Part shown: piece by piece, positions 9,013 through 17,258 of the stretch
Numbering within the stretch: position 1 is the first letter of the stretch
Layout: every line of letters starts with the position of its first letter
Source: Streptomyces sp. WM6386
GTDB lineage: Bacteria > Actinomycetota > Actinomycetes > Streptomycetales > Streptomycetaceae
Reading direction: 5' to 3'
Assembly: GCF_000972385.1 (NCBI RefSeq)
Contig: NZ_JXTE01000011.1
Coordinates: forward strand, 83,680 to 147,679
Length of the DNA: 64,000 nucleotides
Translations under genes and position numbers: made by a program
The notes under the pieces: model-generated
What the model saw: only the letters and a program-made list of their open reading frames with translations
Told to the model about the DNA's origin: nothing
The model's database searches: none

Positions 9013-10067
9013 CGCAGCAGTCCGAGTCGACCAGCACGAGCACGACCGTCCGGGACGCCGACGGGCCGGCGGCCCTGTCACCGTTCGCGCCGCCCGTCCC
9101 GCCGCTCGCCGAACCCCGGCCGCTGGGCGAACGCCGGGTGTGGCCGAGGACCTTCCACGACCGTCTGACCGCCCCGCTGCCCGGTCTCAAGGCCATGGCC
9201 CGGTTCGCCCGCGAGGGCTCCGTCCGGCCGGGCCGGGAGAGCCTCGCCGACATCCCGCGCCTGCCGTTCGAGCCCGTCCCGCTGCCCCGCGTCGACACGC
9301 GCACGGTCGCCGTCTCCTGGGCCGGGCACGCCAGTTGGGCGGTGCGGATCGGCGGGCTGACGATCCTCACCGACCCCGTCTGGTCCCGCCGTATCCTCGG
9401 CACCCCGGCCCGTATCACCCCGGTCGGTGTCGCCTGGAACGCGCTGCCCCCCGTCGACGCCGTCGTCATCAGCCACAACCACTACGACCATCTGGACGCC
9501 CCCACCCTGCGCCGACTCCCGCGCGACACCCCGGTGTTCGTGCCCGCCGGACTCGGCGCCTGGTTCCGCCGCCGCCGCTTCACCCGCATCACCGAGCTGG
9601 ACTGGTGGGAGGCGGCCGAACTCGACGGCGTCCGCTTCGACTTCGTCCCCGCCCACCACTGGTCCAAGCGCAGCCTCACCGACACCTGTCGCAGCCTGTG
9701 GGGCGGCTGGGTCCTCACCGACCGCGACGGACAGCGCGTCTACTTCGCCGGCGACACGGGCTACGGCCACTGGTTCACCCGCATCGGCCGGCGCTACCCC
9801 GGCATCGACCTGGCCCTCCTCCCCATCGGCGCCTACAACCCCCGCTGGTGGCTCAGCGACGTCCACTGCGACCCGGAGGAAGCCGTGCGGGCGGCCCAGG
9901 ACCTGGGCGCACGCAGGATGGCGCCGATGCACTGGGGCACGTTCGTCCTGTCGGCGGAGCCGGTCCTGGAGCCGCTGACCAGAGTGCAGGCGGCGTGGGA
10001 GAAGGCGGGCCTGAACAGGGAGAACCTGTGGGATCTGCCGGTGGGAGGATCCCGGGTACTCGATTAG
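9009..10067 (+). CDS. MBL-fold metallohydrolase, NAPE-PLD/UlaG-like
   Basis: A 352-residue metallo-beta-lactamase-fold hydrolase. The zinc motif is visible as SHNHYDHLD, followed by the further ligands in VPAHHWSKRS, AGDTGYGHWF and PMHWGTF. Composition and length resemble the N-acyl-phosphatidylethanolamine phospholipase D-like group (beta-lactamase superfamily 2), though the substrate here is unknown. I choose the ATG at 9009 because it overlaps the stop of the aminotransferase-like gene (ATGA); an upstream in-frame ATG at 8994 lies inside that gene. The first 90 residues are Ser/Thr and Pro-rich, then basic. There is no signal peptide. The tight coupling implies a joint pathway. Confidence 0.85.
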   Translation: MTQQSESTSTSTTVRDADGPAALSPFAPPVPPLAEPRPLGERRVWPRTFHDRLTAPLPGLKAMARFAREGSVRPGRESLADIPRLPFEPVPLPRVDTRTVAVSWAGHASWAVRIGGLTILTDPVWSRRILGTPARITPVGVAWNALPPVDAVVISHNHYDHLDAPTLRRLPRDTPVFVPAGLGAWFRRRRFTRITELDWWEAAELDGVRFDFVPAHHWSKRSLTDTCRSLWGGWVLTDRDGQRVYFAGDTGYGHWFTRIGRRYPGIDLALLPIGAYNPRWWLSDVHCDPEEAVRAAQDLGARRMAPMHWGTFVLSAEPVLEPLTRVQAAWEKAGLNRENLWDLPVGGSRVLD

Positions 10068-10090
10068 CAGGCGCTCAGGGGGACCAACCC

Positions 10091-10161
10091 GGGGGCGCGG
10101 GGCTGTGTCAATCAGCGGCTCCGCCGCGGCGCGCGATCAACCACACACAGCCCGCACTCCG
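10091..10161. repeat. Streptomyces-type intergenic repeat, copy A
   Basis: This stretch between two convergent genes starts GGGGGCGCGGGGCTGT, contains GCGGCTCCGCCGC (itself a hairpin) and ends with ACAGCCCGCACTCCG. The same order of blocks occurs at 35060-35131, and a related segment in reverse orientation at 41711-41765. It lies where transcripts of the MBL gene and dedA meet and can fold, so it probably also acts as a two-way terminator. Confidence 0.55.
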
Positions 10162-10170
10162 CAACGCACA

Positions 10171-10791
10171 TCAAGCGGCAGATCGAACCCGCCGCCACAG
10201 CCCGGGTGCCAGGCTGATGACCACGGTCAGCACCACCGCAGCCACCACCCCCTCCCAAGGCTCCTTGAACAGCGACCCACCCAGAATCCCGATCAGCTGG
10301 TAGGTGACCGCCCAGGCCAGGCACGCCGGGAAGTTGCCGCGGACGAACCTCCGCATCGGCCATTTCGCCATCAGGCACGCCAGCATCACCGGAATGCGAC
10401 CGGCCGGCACGAGCCGGGACAGCACCAGAACGGTCACCCCGTGATCGGCGAGCCTCTCCTGCGCCTGCGCAAGCCGCTCCTCCGGCGCCCGCGACCGGAT
10501 CGCCTCCAGCCATCGCGACCCGTTCCTCGACCGCATCCCACGCCGCCCGAGCCAGTACAGCGTCGCATCCCCGAGGAACGCGGCCAGCGACGCCGTCACG
10601 AACACCAGCCCCAGAGCGAAGGGCGCCGTCTGATGGAACGCCACCACGGCCGCCGAACTCACCAGCGCCCCCGTCGGCACCACCGGCACCAACGCCCCGA
10701 TCAACACCAGCAGAAACAACGACGGATACCCGAGCGCCTGCTGCGTCGACTCCGGCGGCACCGTCGACGCCGCCACCGCCAGCCAGCTCAC
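10171..10791 (-). CDS. DedA family membrane protein
   Basis: A 206-residue DedA/VTT-domain membrane protein, a family now linked to phospholipid or undecaprenyl-phosphate flipping. Family features include hydrophobic segments near residues 20-55 and 60-80, the FLGDATLYWLGRRG loop, and the conserved region VTVLVLSRLVPAGRIPVMLA with Arg and Pro, followed by two more membrane segments. It overlaps the upstream MBL gene (ATGA at 10788-10791), so the two are translated together. The pairing suggests a membrane-lipid role for the MBL enzyme, but that is an inference. Confidence 0.9.
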   Translation of the reverse strand: MSWLAVAASTVPPESTQQALGYPSLFLLVLIGALVPVVPTGALVSSAAVVAFHQTAPFALGLVFVTASLAAFLGDATLYWLGRRGMRSRNGSRWLEAIRSRAPEERLAQAQERLADHGVTVLVLSRLVPAGRIPVMLACLMAKWPMRRFVRGNFPACLAWAVTYQLIGILGGSLFKEPWEGVVAAVVLTVVISLAPGLWRRVRSAA

Positions 10792-11561
10792 CGGGCCACC
10801 CTGGGGCGCACACTCTGCCCGTGCCCCAGCAGATGCACCGCCACGCCCGGCGCGCGCTCGGCCGCGAGCCGCACGAACTCCTCACCGGGGGCGTGGAATT
10901 CGTGGGGGCGCACGGCGTCCATCCCGATCGGCCAGTACGTGCCGTAGTGCACCGGCACCGCGCTCACCGGTTCGAGCCGGGCCAGCGCCTCGGCCGCCCG
11001 CCCCGCGTCCAGATGCCCTTCGCCCAGGTACGGTCCCCAGCCGCCGACCGGCAGCAGCGCCACGTCGACCGGCCCGACCTCCTTGGCCATCGCGTCGAAC
11101 AGCCCGGTGTCCCCGGCGAAGTAGGTGCGCGCCTCGCCCTCGACGACATAGCCGAGAGCGGGGGCACGGTGCGGCCCCAGGGGCAGCCGTCGCCCGTCGT
11201 GCCGAGCCGGGACGGTCCGTACGACCACGTCCCCGATCACCGTCTCGTCCCCGGGCGTCACCTCGTCGACCTGGAGATGGGCGAGCCGGCGCAGCCCCGG
11301 CACGGCCTGGGGCGCGCCCCGGGGAACGAGCAGGCGGGTGCCCGGCGCGAGCCGGGCCAGCGAGGGAACGTGCAGGTGGTCGGCGTGCAGATGGGACACG
11401 AGCGCCACGTCCGCGCGCCAGGCGGCGGGCGGTGGCACCGCGCCGCGGCGGCGGCGCAGATGCGCGAGCCGGCGGGCGAACAGAGGATCGGTGAGCACGC
11501 GGACGTCCGAGTCCTCGACCGTGCAGGTGGCGTGACCCCACCAGGTGATCTCCACCGGCAC
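10788..11561 (-). CDS. MBL-fold metallohydrolase (UlaG-like)
   Basis: A 257-residue MBL-fold enzyme of the UlaG/beta-lactamase-2 type. Zinc ligands are visible in SHLHADHLHVPS, VPARHDGRR, FAGDTGLFDA and VHYGTYWP. The GTG start at 11561 has GGAGG 7 bases before it. It is shorter than the MBL protein at 9009-10067 and only distantly alike, so the two are not a recent duplication. Its stop overlaps the dedA start. The substrate is unknown; lipid-like or phosphodiester substrates are typical of the superfamily. Confidence 0.88.
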   Translation of the reverse strand: MPVEITWWGHATCTVEDSDVRVLTDPLFARRLAHLRRRRGAVPPPAAWRADVALVSHLHADHLHVPSLARLAPGTRLLVPRGAPQAVPGLRRLAHLQVDEVTPGDETVIGDVVVRTVPARHDGRRLPLGPHRAPALGYVVEGEARTYFAGDTGLFDAMAKEVGPVDVALLPVGGWGPYLGEGHLDAGRAAEALARLEPVSAVPVHYGTYWPIGMDAVRPHEFHAPGEEFVRLAAERAPGVAVHLLGHGQSVRPRVAR

Positions 11562-11644
11562 CTCTTTGCCTCCTTCGCGCGACTCCCCGAAGCCTACGGG
11601 CAGGAGTAGGGTCGGCGGCGAAACCCGGAGGTGAGGGGGACGCC

Positions 11645-12046
11645 ATGGGACCGGTGCGCGTCACGGCGATCGCGAGTCTGACGCCGCTCGAGGAACTGGA
11701 GGCGGATCCCTTCCTGGTGGACTCCCGCAGCCAGCACGCGATGTGCGCTCGCTGGGCGGCGGAGCGGGGCTACGTCGTCAGCCGGGAACTCCTCGTGCGG
11801 GGTCTGCGCGCCGACCACTGCGTCCTGTGGGACGGTGTCCGCCCCGGCACCGATCTGTTCGTCGCGCCCAGCCACCGTGTCCTGGCCAGCGCCCTGTCCT
11901 CGATCGAGGAGTTCGTCGCCGAGTGCACCCGTCGCGGGGTGCGGGTGGAGACGGTGGGGCGCGCCGAACCGTCTTACGACGCCCAGATGAAGGCCCGGAT
12001 CCACCGCCGGCTGTCGATGCCGACCGCGGGCTACGACGGCCGCTGA
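11645..12046 (+). CDS. Orphan protein with faint serine-recombinase N-terminal likeness
   Basis: A 133-residue protein with GGAGG upstream of its ATG. The order of motifs (QHAMCARWAAERGYVV, LWDGVRPGTDLFVAPS, RVLASALSSIEEFVAECTRR and GVRVETVG) resembles the catalytic domain of serine resolvases, where a Q-rich helix, a D..L/A.S.R loop and a long helix follow each other. The usual N-terminal catalytic segment (YxRxS) is not evident and there is no DNA-binding tail, so it should not be an active recombinase. It could be a domesticated or degenerate domain, or the likeness may be chance. Function unknown. Confidence 0.65.
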   Translation: MGPVRVTAIASLTPLEELEADPFLVDSRSQHAMCARWAAERGYVVSRELLVRGLRADHCVLWDGVRPGTDLFVAPSHRVLASALSSIEEFVAECTRRGVRVETVGRAEPSYDAQMKARIHRRLSMPTAGYDGR

Positions 12047-12132
12047 CACCTGCCCGGGGACGCCGGGGGCCTGCGTGCGTTGTGACAGGGTGGGTGCAGG
12101 CCCGCACCGACGACGGGCCCGGGACGTGAGGT

Positions 12133-14208
12133 GTGCGGGGCGTGCGAGGCGGGCGTTGGCGGCGGGTCGCCAGTCAGGCGGGGCGGAGCGTCACGGTGTG
12201 GGCGGTCTCCACGGTCACCATGCTCGTGCTGGCCGGCATCCTGCCGGAGTTCCAGCTCCGGTCCGCGGACGGTGACAGCGCCACCGACATCGCGGTCACC
12301 GCGGCCCTGGGCGCCGGCGCCTTCGGTGTGCTGTCGGCGCTGGTCTGGCCGCTTCTCGTACGGCTCCTGCTGCTGGTGCCGGCCCTCGTGCTCGGTCTGC
12401 TGGTCTTCGTCCTCAACGGCTTCCTGCTCCTGCTGGCGCTCCGGCTGAATCCGACCGAGCGCGGCGCGGCCGCGTGGGAGACCGCGGTCGTGGTCGCCGC
12501 CGTGATGTCGGCCGTCGCCTCCGCCACCGGCGCCGCCCTGGCCGTGCGCGACGACGACGCCTACCGGCGCCGGCTCTACCGGCTCGCCGACCGCCGCCGC
12601 AGCGCGGGACCGGCCGGCCCCGTCACGCCGGGGACGGTCTTCCTCCAGCTGGACGGCGTCGGCCACGACGTCCTGGAGGCCGCGGTGAAGAAAGGCCTCA
12701 TGCCCACCGTCGCCCAGTGGCTGGACAGCACCCACCGCCTCACCCCGTGGCGCACCGACTGGTCCAGCCAGACCGGCGCCAGCCAGCTCGGCATCCTGCA
12801 CGGCAGCAACGAGGACGTGCCGGCCTTCCGCTGGTACGAGAAGGACAGCCAGGAGGTGATGGTCTGCAACCGCCCCACCAGCGCCGCCGAACTCCAGCGC
12901 CGGGCGGTGGCACGCACCGGTGACGGCGGGCTGCTCAGCGCCGACGGCGCGAGCCGCGGGAACCTCTTCAGCGGCGGCGCCGAGGAGCAGGCCCTCGTGC
13001 TGTCCATCGCCACCCGCCGCCGCAGCCGCGAGACCCGCTCCCGCGCGGGCTACTTCGCGTACTTCTCCGACCCGGCCAACGCCGTCCGCACGGCCCTGTC
13101 GTTCTTCGCCGAGGTCGGCCGGGAGATCGCGCAGTCGACCAGGAGCCATGCCTGCCGGGCCCGCCCGCGCGTCAAGCGCGGCGGCCTCTACCCCCTCGTC
13201 CGCGCCTTCGCGACCGTCGTCGAACGGGACGTCGTCGTCGCCGCGGTGATGGGCGACATGCTCGCCGGCCGCACCGCCGTCTACGCCGACCTCGTCGCCT
13301 ATGACGAGGTCGCCCACCACTCCGGGCCGCACAGCCGCGACGCCGAGAAGGTCCTCGAACGCCTCGACCGTTCCCTCGCGTTGATCGCGAACGTCGTCGA
13401 GCACGCCCCGCGCCCGTACCGGATCGTCGTCCTGTCCGACCACGGCCAGAGCCCCGGCGAGACCTTCCGCACCCGCTACGGCCTCTCCCTCGGCGACCTG
13501 GTGCGGGCGGGCTGCGGGCTGCCCGTGCCCCGCAAGGCGCAGCGCACCCACAGCGGCGCCGAGGCCCGCGCGGCCGTGCGGGCCGCGCTGCGCATCCCCG
13601 TCGAGGAGCGCGACGAGCAGCGCCGGCCCTCGCGCCGCCGCTCGGAGCCGCTCGTGCTGGCCTCCGGCAACCTCGGCCTGGTCTCCTTCCCGGACGTGCA
13701 CCACCGGATGACCAAGGAGGAGATCGACGCCCGCCACCCCGCCCTGCTGACCACGCTCGCCAACCACCCGGGCATCGGTTTCCTCCTCGTACGCAGCGCG
13801 GAGCACGGGGGAGTGGTCCTGGGGCCGTTCGGCACGGAGATCCCGGTCGGCCGACTCGACGAGGAACCGGGCCCGTTGGCCGCGTTCGGGCCGGGCGCCG
13901 CCGACGTCGTACGCCGCACGCACGGCTTCGCGCACACCGCCGACATCATGGTCAACTCCTGGTACGACCCGGTCGACGGCGAAGTCCTCGCCTTCGAGGA
14001 GCAGATCGGCTCGCACGGCGGTCTCGGCGGCGCCCAGGGCCGGCCGTTCCTGCTGTCGCCCGTCGTCCTGTCCGCGCCCGTGGCGGACGCCGAGGAACTC
14101 GTCGGCGCCGAGCACGTCCACCGCGTCCTGCGCCGCTGGCTGCGCGAATCGGACGGCCCCCAGGTGCCTTTGACGACACGTCAGACCGAGGACCGGCGCG
14201 CGGCCTAG
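12133..14208 (+). CDS. Membrane-anchored alkaline-phosphatase-superfamily protein
   Basis: A 691-residue protein with two parts. Residues about 20-145 hold four membrane helices resembling the actinobacterial 'phage holin superfamily IV' module (VWAVSTVTMLVLAGIL, LVRLLLLVPALVLGLLVFVL). The rest is a phosphodiesterase/nucleotide pyrophosphatase-like catalytic domain of the alkaline phosphatase superfamily: LQLDGVGHD, the Ser/Thr region WSSQTGASQLGILHG, the metal motif YDEVAHHSGPHSRD and LSDHGQSPGE. It probably hydrolyses a phosphate ester at the membrane. The GTG at 12133 is the first plausible start but its ribosome site is weak, so a start a few codons later is possible. The holin-like module is not evidence of prophage here. 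Confidence 0.82.
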   Translation: MRGVRGGRWRRVASQAGRSVTVWAVSTVTMLVLAGILPEFQLRSADGDSATDIAVTAALGAGAFGVLSALVWPLLVRLLLLVPALVLGLLVFVLNGFLLLLALRLNPTERGAAAWETAVVVAAVMSAVASATGAALAVRDDDAYRRRLYRLADRRRSAGPAGPVTPGTVFLQLDGVGHDVLEAAVKKGLMPTVAQWLDSTHRLTPWRTDWSSQTGASQLGILHGSNEDVPAFRWYEKDSQEVMVCNRPTSAAELQRRAVARTGDGGLLSADGASRGNLFSGGAEEQALVLSIATRRRSRETRSRAGYFAYFSDPANAVRTALSFFAEVGREIAQSTRSHACRARPRVKRGGLYPLVRAFATVVERDVVVAAVMGDMLAGRTAVYADLVAYDEVAHHSGPHSRDAEKVLERLDRSLALIANVVEHAPRPYRIVVLSDHGQSPGETFRTRYGLSLGDLVRAGCGLPVPRKAQRTHSGAEARAAVRAALRIPVEERDEQRRPSRRRSEPLVLASGNLGLVSFPDVHHRMTKEEIDARHPALLTTLANHPGIGFLLVRSAEHGGVVLGPFGTEIPVGRLDEEPGPLAAFGPGAADVVRRTHGFAHTADIMVNSWYDPVDGEVLAFEEQIGSHGGLGGAQGRPFLLSPVVLSAPVADAEELVGAEHVHRVLRRWLRESDGPQVPLTTRQTEDRRAA

Positions 14209-14220
14209 CTCTCGAGGTCT

Positions 14221-14256
14221 GCCGCTCCTCCATACCCCCATGAACGGAGGAGCGGC
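14221..14256 (+). terminator. Hairpin terminator after the phosphatase-like gene
   Basis: An 11-bp perfect stem, GCCGCTCCTCC (14221-14231) with GGAGGAGCGGC (14246-14256), and a 14-base loop, starting 12 bases after the stop codon. There is no T-run, as is common for Streptomyces terminators. Confidence 0.6.
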
Positions 14257-14279
14257 TCACACGGAGGACCGCGCACACC

Positions 14280-14516
14280 GTGTCACCGCGGCACGGGTTT
14301 GCCCAGGGCACATTCCGGTCACTGCCGAGCGCCCCGCACATATCACCCCGTCCCACCCGTGAGCGGTGCCGGGGCGCGCCCGTGCTGGTGATCACGGACG
14401 GCTGGTGCGAGGTCCTGAGGGTGCGACGCGAGCACGCCTGTCTGATCCCGGAGGGGGCCCGGTCCCCCTTCAGCGCGCGTGGTCCGGTCTTCCGGGTGCG
14501 GTGGGCCGGAATGTGA
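14280..14516 (+). pseudogene. Possible gene remnant before osmC
   Basis: The 358-base gap between 14208 and the OsmC start has an open frame whose last 45 residues look protein-like (VLVITDGWCEVLRVRR then HACLIPEGARSPFSARG), with Streptomyces codon bias, while its first part does not. This resembles the C-terminal strand and helix of a von Willebrand A-like or metallopeptidase-associated domain, suggesting the tail of a deleted gene. No ribosome site is seen. The rest of the gap should hold the osmC promoter. It could also be chance coding potential in GC-rich DNA. Confidence 0.28.
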
Positions 14517-14566
14517 TCGGATGGGAGGGCAACCCGGAACCGGGACCGCATGCGAAAGGACTGACC

Positions 14567-14992
14567 GTGGCTACCACGCGTACCGCACACACCGTCTGGG
14601 AAGGCGAACTGCTCAAGGGCAGTGGCACCGTCACCTTCGACTCCTCCGGCATCGGGTCGCAGCCGGTGTCGTGGCCGTCGCGCGCCGAGGCGGCCAACGG
14701 AAAGACCAGCCCCGAGGAACTGATCGCCGCCGCCCACTCCAGCTGCTTCTCCATGGCGCTGTCGCACGGCCTGACCGGCGCCGGCACGCCGCCCACCCGG
14801 CTGGAGACGAAGGCCGACGTCACCTTCCAGCCGGGCGAGGGCATCACCGGCATCCACCTCACCGTGCGCGGTGAGGTGCCGGGCCTGGACGCCGGGGGCT
14901 TCGCCTCGGCCGCCGAGGACGCCAAGAAGAACTGCCCCGTCAGCCAGGCACTCACCGGCACGACGATCACGCTCACGGCCGAACTCGGCTGA
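14567..14992 (+). CDS. osmC: OsmC family peroxiredoxin
   Basis: A 141-residue OsmC-type thiol peroxidase, which reduces organic hydroperoxides using a Cys pair. Cys60 lies in [12 protein letters not shown] and Cys123 in [11 protein letters not shown], the two conserved family positions; the first lies in the long central helix. Length and motifs match OsmC rather than Ohr. I place the start at GTG 14567 with AAAGGA 7 bases before it; longer upstream frames read into the gap. It is followed by a strong hairpin at 15007-15046, so it is probably a single-gene transcript. It adds to the peroxide-stress genes of the region. Confidence 0.93.
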   Translation: MATTRTAHTVWEGELLKGSGTVTFDSSGIGSQPVSWPSRAEAANGKTSPEELIAAAHSSCFSMALSHGLTGAGTPPTRLETKADVTFQPGEGITGIHLTVRGEVPGLDAGGFASAAEDAKKNCPVSQALTGTTITLTAELG

Positions 14993-15006
14993 CACCCGTA
15001 CGTCCC

Positions 15007-15046
15007 GCGATGCCGCGCCTCCCTCGCGAGGGGGGCGCGGCATCGC
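15007..15046 (+). terminator. Strong hairpin terminator after osmC
   Basis: A 13-bp perfect stem, GCGATGCCGCGCC with GGCGCGGCATCGC, enclosing a further palindrome CCCTCGCGAGGG. It starts 15 bases after the osmC stop and separates osmC from the dnaK promoter. Confidence 0.75.
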
Positions 15047-15078
15047 CCATTTCCGGGTACCCGGCACGGGTACGCGGC

Positions 15079-15099
15079 ATTGACAACAGCCCACTCAAG
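15079..15099 (+). promoter_or_regulatory. HAIR-like element (HspR site) before dnaK
   Basis: The sequence reads ATTGACA, 7 bases, ACTCAAG. The right arm matches the HspR operator consensus CTTGAGT-N7-ACTCAAG completely and the left arm in TTGA. TTGACA can also be a -35 hexamer. The site lies 46 bases before the dnaK ATG, so HspR could repress by covering the promoter. Assignment is by consensus only. Confidence 0.6.
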
Positions 15100-15144
15100 T
15101 TTTGTGCTGGAGTCCGGGAAGTGCCCTGGCGGAAGGGGACAGCG

Positions 15145-16998
15145 ATGGGACGCGCGGTCGGGATCGATCTGGGGACCACGAACTCCGTGGTGGCCGTCCT
15201 GGAGGGCGGCGACCCCACAGTCGTCGCCAATGCGGAGGGAGCCAGGACCACACCGTCGGTCGTGGCCTTCGCCAAGAACGGCGAGGTGCTCGTCGGGGAG
15301 GTCGCCAAACGGCAGGCGGTGACGAACGTCGAGCGGACGGCCCGTTCGGTGAAGCGGTACATGGGCGACGGGGGCTGGCGCTTCCCGGACCAGGGGGATG
15401 TCGACGGCACCCGCTACCGGGCGCAGGAGCTCTCCGCGCGGGTGCTGCAGAAGCTGAAGCGGGACGCCGAGTCCTATCTCGGCGAGGACGTCACCGACGC
15501 GGTGATCACCGTCCCGGCCTACTTCGACGACGCCCAGCGGCAGGCCACCAAGGAGGCCGGGGAGATCGCGGGCCTGAACGTGCTGCGGATCATCAACGAG
15601 CCCACGGCCGCCGCGCTCGCCTACGGCCTGGACCGGGGCGAGGAGCAGACCGTCCTCGTCTTCGACCTCGGCGGCGGCACCTTCGACGTCTCCCTGCTGG
15701 AGATCGGCGACGGCGTCATCGAGGTCAAGGCCACCAACGGCGACACCCACCTCGGTGGCGACGACTGGGACCAGCGGGTCATGGAGCACCTGGTGAAGAG
15801 GTTCCAGGGGCAGTACGGCGTGGACCTCGGCAAGGACAAGATGGCGCTGCAACGGCTGCGCGAGGGAGCCGAGAAGGCCAAGATCGAGCTGTCGAGCTCG
15901 TCGGAGACGACGATCAACCTCCCCTACATCACCGCCTCCGCCGAGGGCCCCCTGCACCTCGACGAGAAGATGACGCGCGCCCAGTTCCAGGAGCTGACCG
16001 CCGACCTCCTCGACCGCTGCACGACCCCCTTCCACCAGGCCGTCAAGGACGCCGGCATCAAGCTCGCCGCGGTCGACCACGTCATCCTCGTCGGCGGCTC
16101 GACCCGGATGCCCGCCGTCACCGACCTCGTCAAGGAACTCACCGGCAAGGACCCGCACAAGGGCGTCAACCCGGACGAGGTCGTCGCCGTCGGCGCGGCC
16201 CTCCAGGCCGGGGTCATCCGCGGCGATGTGAAGGACGTCCTGCTGCTCGATGTCACCCCGCTGTCCCTGGGCATCGAGACCAAGGGCGGCATCATGACCA
16301 AGCTCATCGAGCGCAACACCACGATCCCGACCCGCCGTTCGGAGATCTTCACGACGGCGACCGACAACCAGCCCTCGGTGGGCATCCAGGTGTATCAGGG
16401 CGAGCGGGAGATCGCCGCGTACAACAAGAAGCTGGGCGTCTTCGACCTGACCGGACTGCCGCCCGCGCCGCGCGGCGTCCCGCAGATCGAGGTCGCGTTC
16501 GACATCGACGCCAACGGGATCATGCACGTCTCCGCCAAGGACCTGGCGACCGGCCGCGAACAGAAGATGACGGTCACCGGCGGCTCGGCCCTGCCCAAGG
16601 ACGACATCGACCGCATGATGCGCGAGGCGGAGCAGTACGCCGAGGAGGACCGGGGTCGCCGGGAGGCGGCCGAGACCCGCAATCAGGCCGAGCAACTCGT
16701 CTACCAGACCGAGAAGTTCATCCGTGACAACGAGGAACGCGTCCCCGCCGAAACCAAGTCGGAGGTGGAGTCGGCCATCGCCGAGCTGAAGACGCTCCTG
16801 GAGCAGAACGCCGACACGAACGCCCTGCGCACCGGCGTCGAGAAACTCGCCACCGTCAGCCAGCAGATGGGTCAGGCGATGTACGCCCAGGCCCAGGCGG
16901 AACCCACCGACCAGCAGCCCGCGTCTCCCGAGGAGGAAGGCGTGGTCGACGCGGAGATCGTCGACGACGACAAGGATCCCAAGGGCGGGGCGGCCTGA
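15145..16998 (+). CDS. dnaK: Molecular chaperone DnaK (Hsp70)
   Basis: A 617-residue Hsp70 chaperone. The ATPase domain (about 1-360) shows [13 protein letters not shown], the phosphate-binding [15 protein letters not shown] and [10 protein letters not shown]; the substrate domain follows with [14 protein letters not shown], and the C-terminal lid ends in an acidic tail. Start ATG 15145 has AAGGGG 8 bases before it; a longer frame from 15010 is the terminator region and is not used. The usual partners grpE, dnaJ and hspR are not next to it, so this is probably an additional dnaK copy or a detached one. A HAIR-like element suggests heat-shock control by HspR. The small gene at 17037 follows 38 bases later. 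Confidence 0.96.
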   Translation: MGRAVGIDLGTTNSVVAVLEGGDPTVVANAEGARTTPSVVAFAKNGEVLVGEVAKRQAVTNVERTARSVKRYMGDGGWRFPDQGDVDGTRYRAQELSARVLQKLKRDAESYLGEDVTDAVITVPAYFDDAQRQATKEAGEIAGLNVLRIINEPTAAALAYGLDRGEEQTVLVFDLGGGTFDVSLLEIGDGVIEVKATNGDTHLGGDDWDQRVMEHLVKRFQGQYGVDLGKDKMALQRLREGAEKAKIELSSSSETTINLPYITASAEGPLHLDEKMTRAQFQELTADLLDRCTTPFHQAVKDAGIKLAAVDHVILVGGSTRMPAVTDLVKELTGKDPHKGVNPDEVVAVGAALQAGVIRGDVKDVLLLDVTPLSLGIETKGGIMTKLIERNTTIPTRRSEIFTTATDNQPSVGIQVYQGEREIAAYNKKLGVFDLTGLPPAPRGVPQIEVAFDIDANGIMHVSAKDLATGREQKMTVTGGSALPKDDIDRMMREAEQYAEEDRGRREAAETRNQAEQLVYQTEKFIRDNEERVPAETKSEVESAIAELKTLLEQNADTNALRTGVEKLATVSQQMGQAMYAQAQAEPTDQQPASPEEEGVVDAEIVDDDKDPKGGAA

Positions 16999-17036
16999 GA
17001 GGCCGGCCGCAGCGGACTTCACGGAGGGACACGAGC

Positions 17037-17252
17037 ATGGGTGACAACAGGACACGGCGCGCACGGTCAGCGGCTCTGGCGGCGGGTTCGCTGCTGGCGG
17101 GGGCCGCGGCCGTGGGCATGCCCTGGGGCGTGGACACGCCGGACAACCGGGACTGGTCCGTGGACGCGGCCCCGGCCGGACATCACGAGAACAGCACGGA
17201 CGGCCACTACGACGGCGGCGCCGCCCCGGCCGGCCACATCGACGGCGGCTGA
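17037..17252 (+). CDS. Small exported peptide, His/Gly/Asp-rich tail
   Basis: A 71-residue product with GGAGGG before its ATG. It begins with a basic signal-like segment (TRRARSAALAAGSLLAGAAA) and ends with a hydrophilic tail containing two related blocks (AAPAGHHENSTDGHYDGG and AAPAGHIDGG). The tail has four His and several Asp residues, so metal binding is possible but unproven. It lies 38 bases after dnaK on the same strand without a visible terminator, so it may share the heat-shock transcript. No family is recognised. Confidence 0.6.
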   Translation: MGDNRTRRARSAALAAGSLLAGAAAVGMPWGVDTPDNRDWSVDAAPAGHHENSTDGHYDGGAAPAGHIDGG

Positions 17253-17258
17253 CGGCGG

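Noticed and set aside
12133..12600. Phage holin-like helices as a sign of a prophage
   Set aside because: The module is fused to a phosphatase-superfamily domain, and no other phage gene is present in the window.
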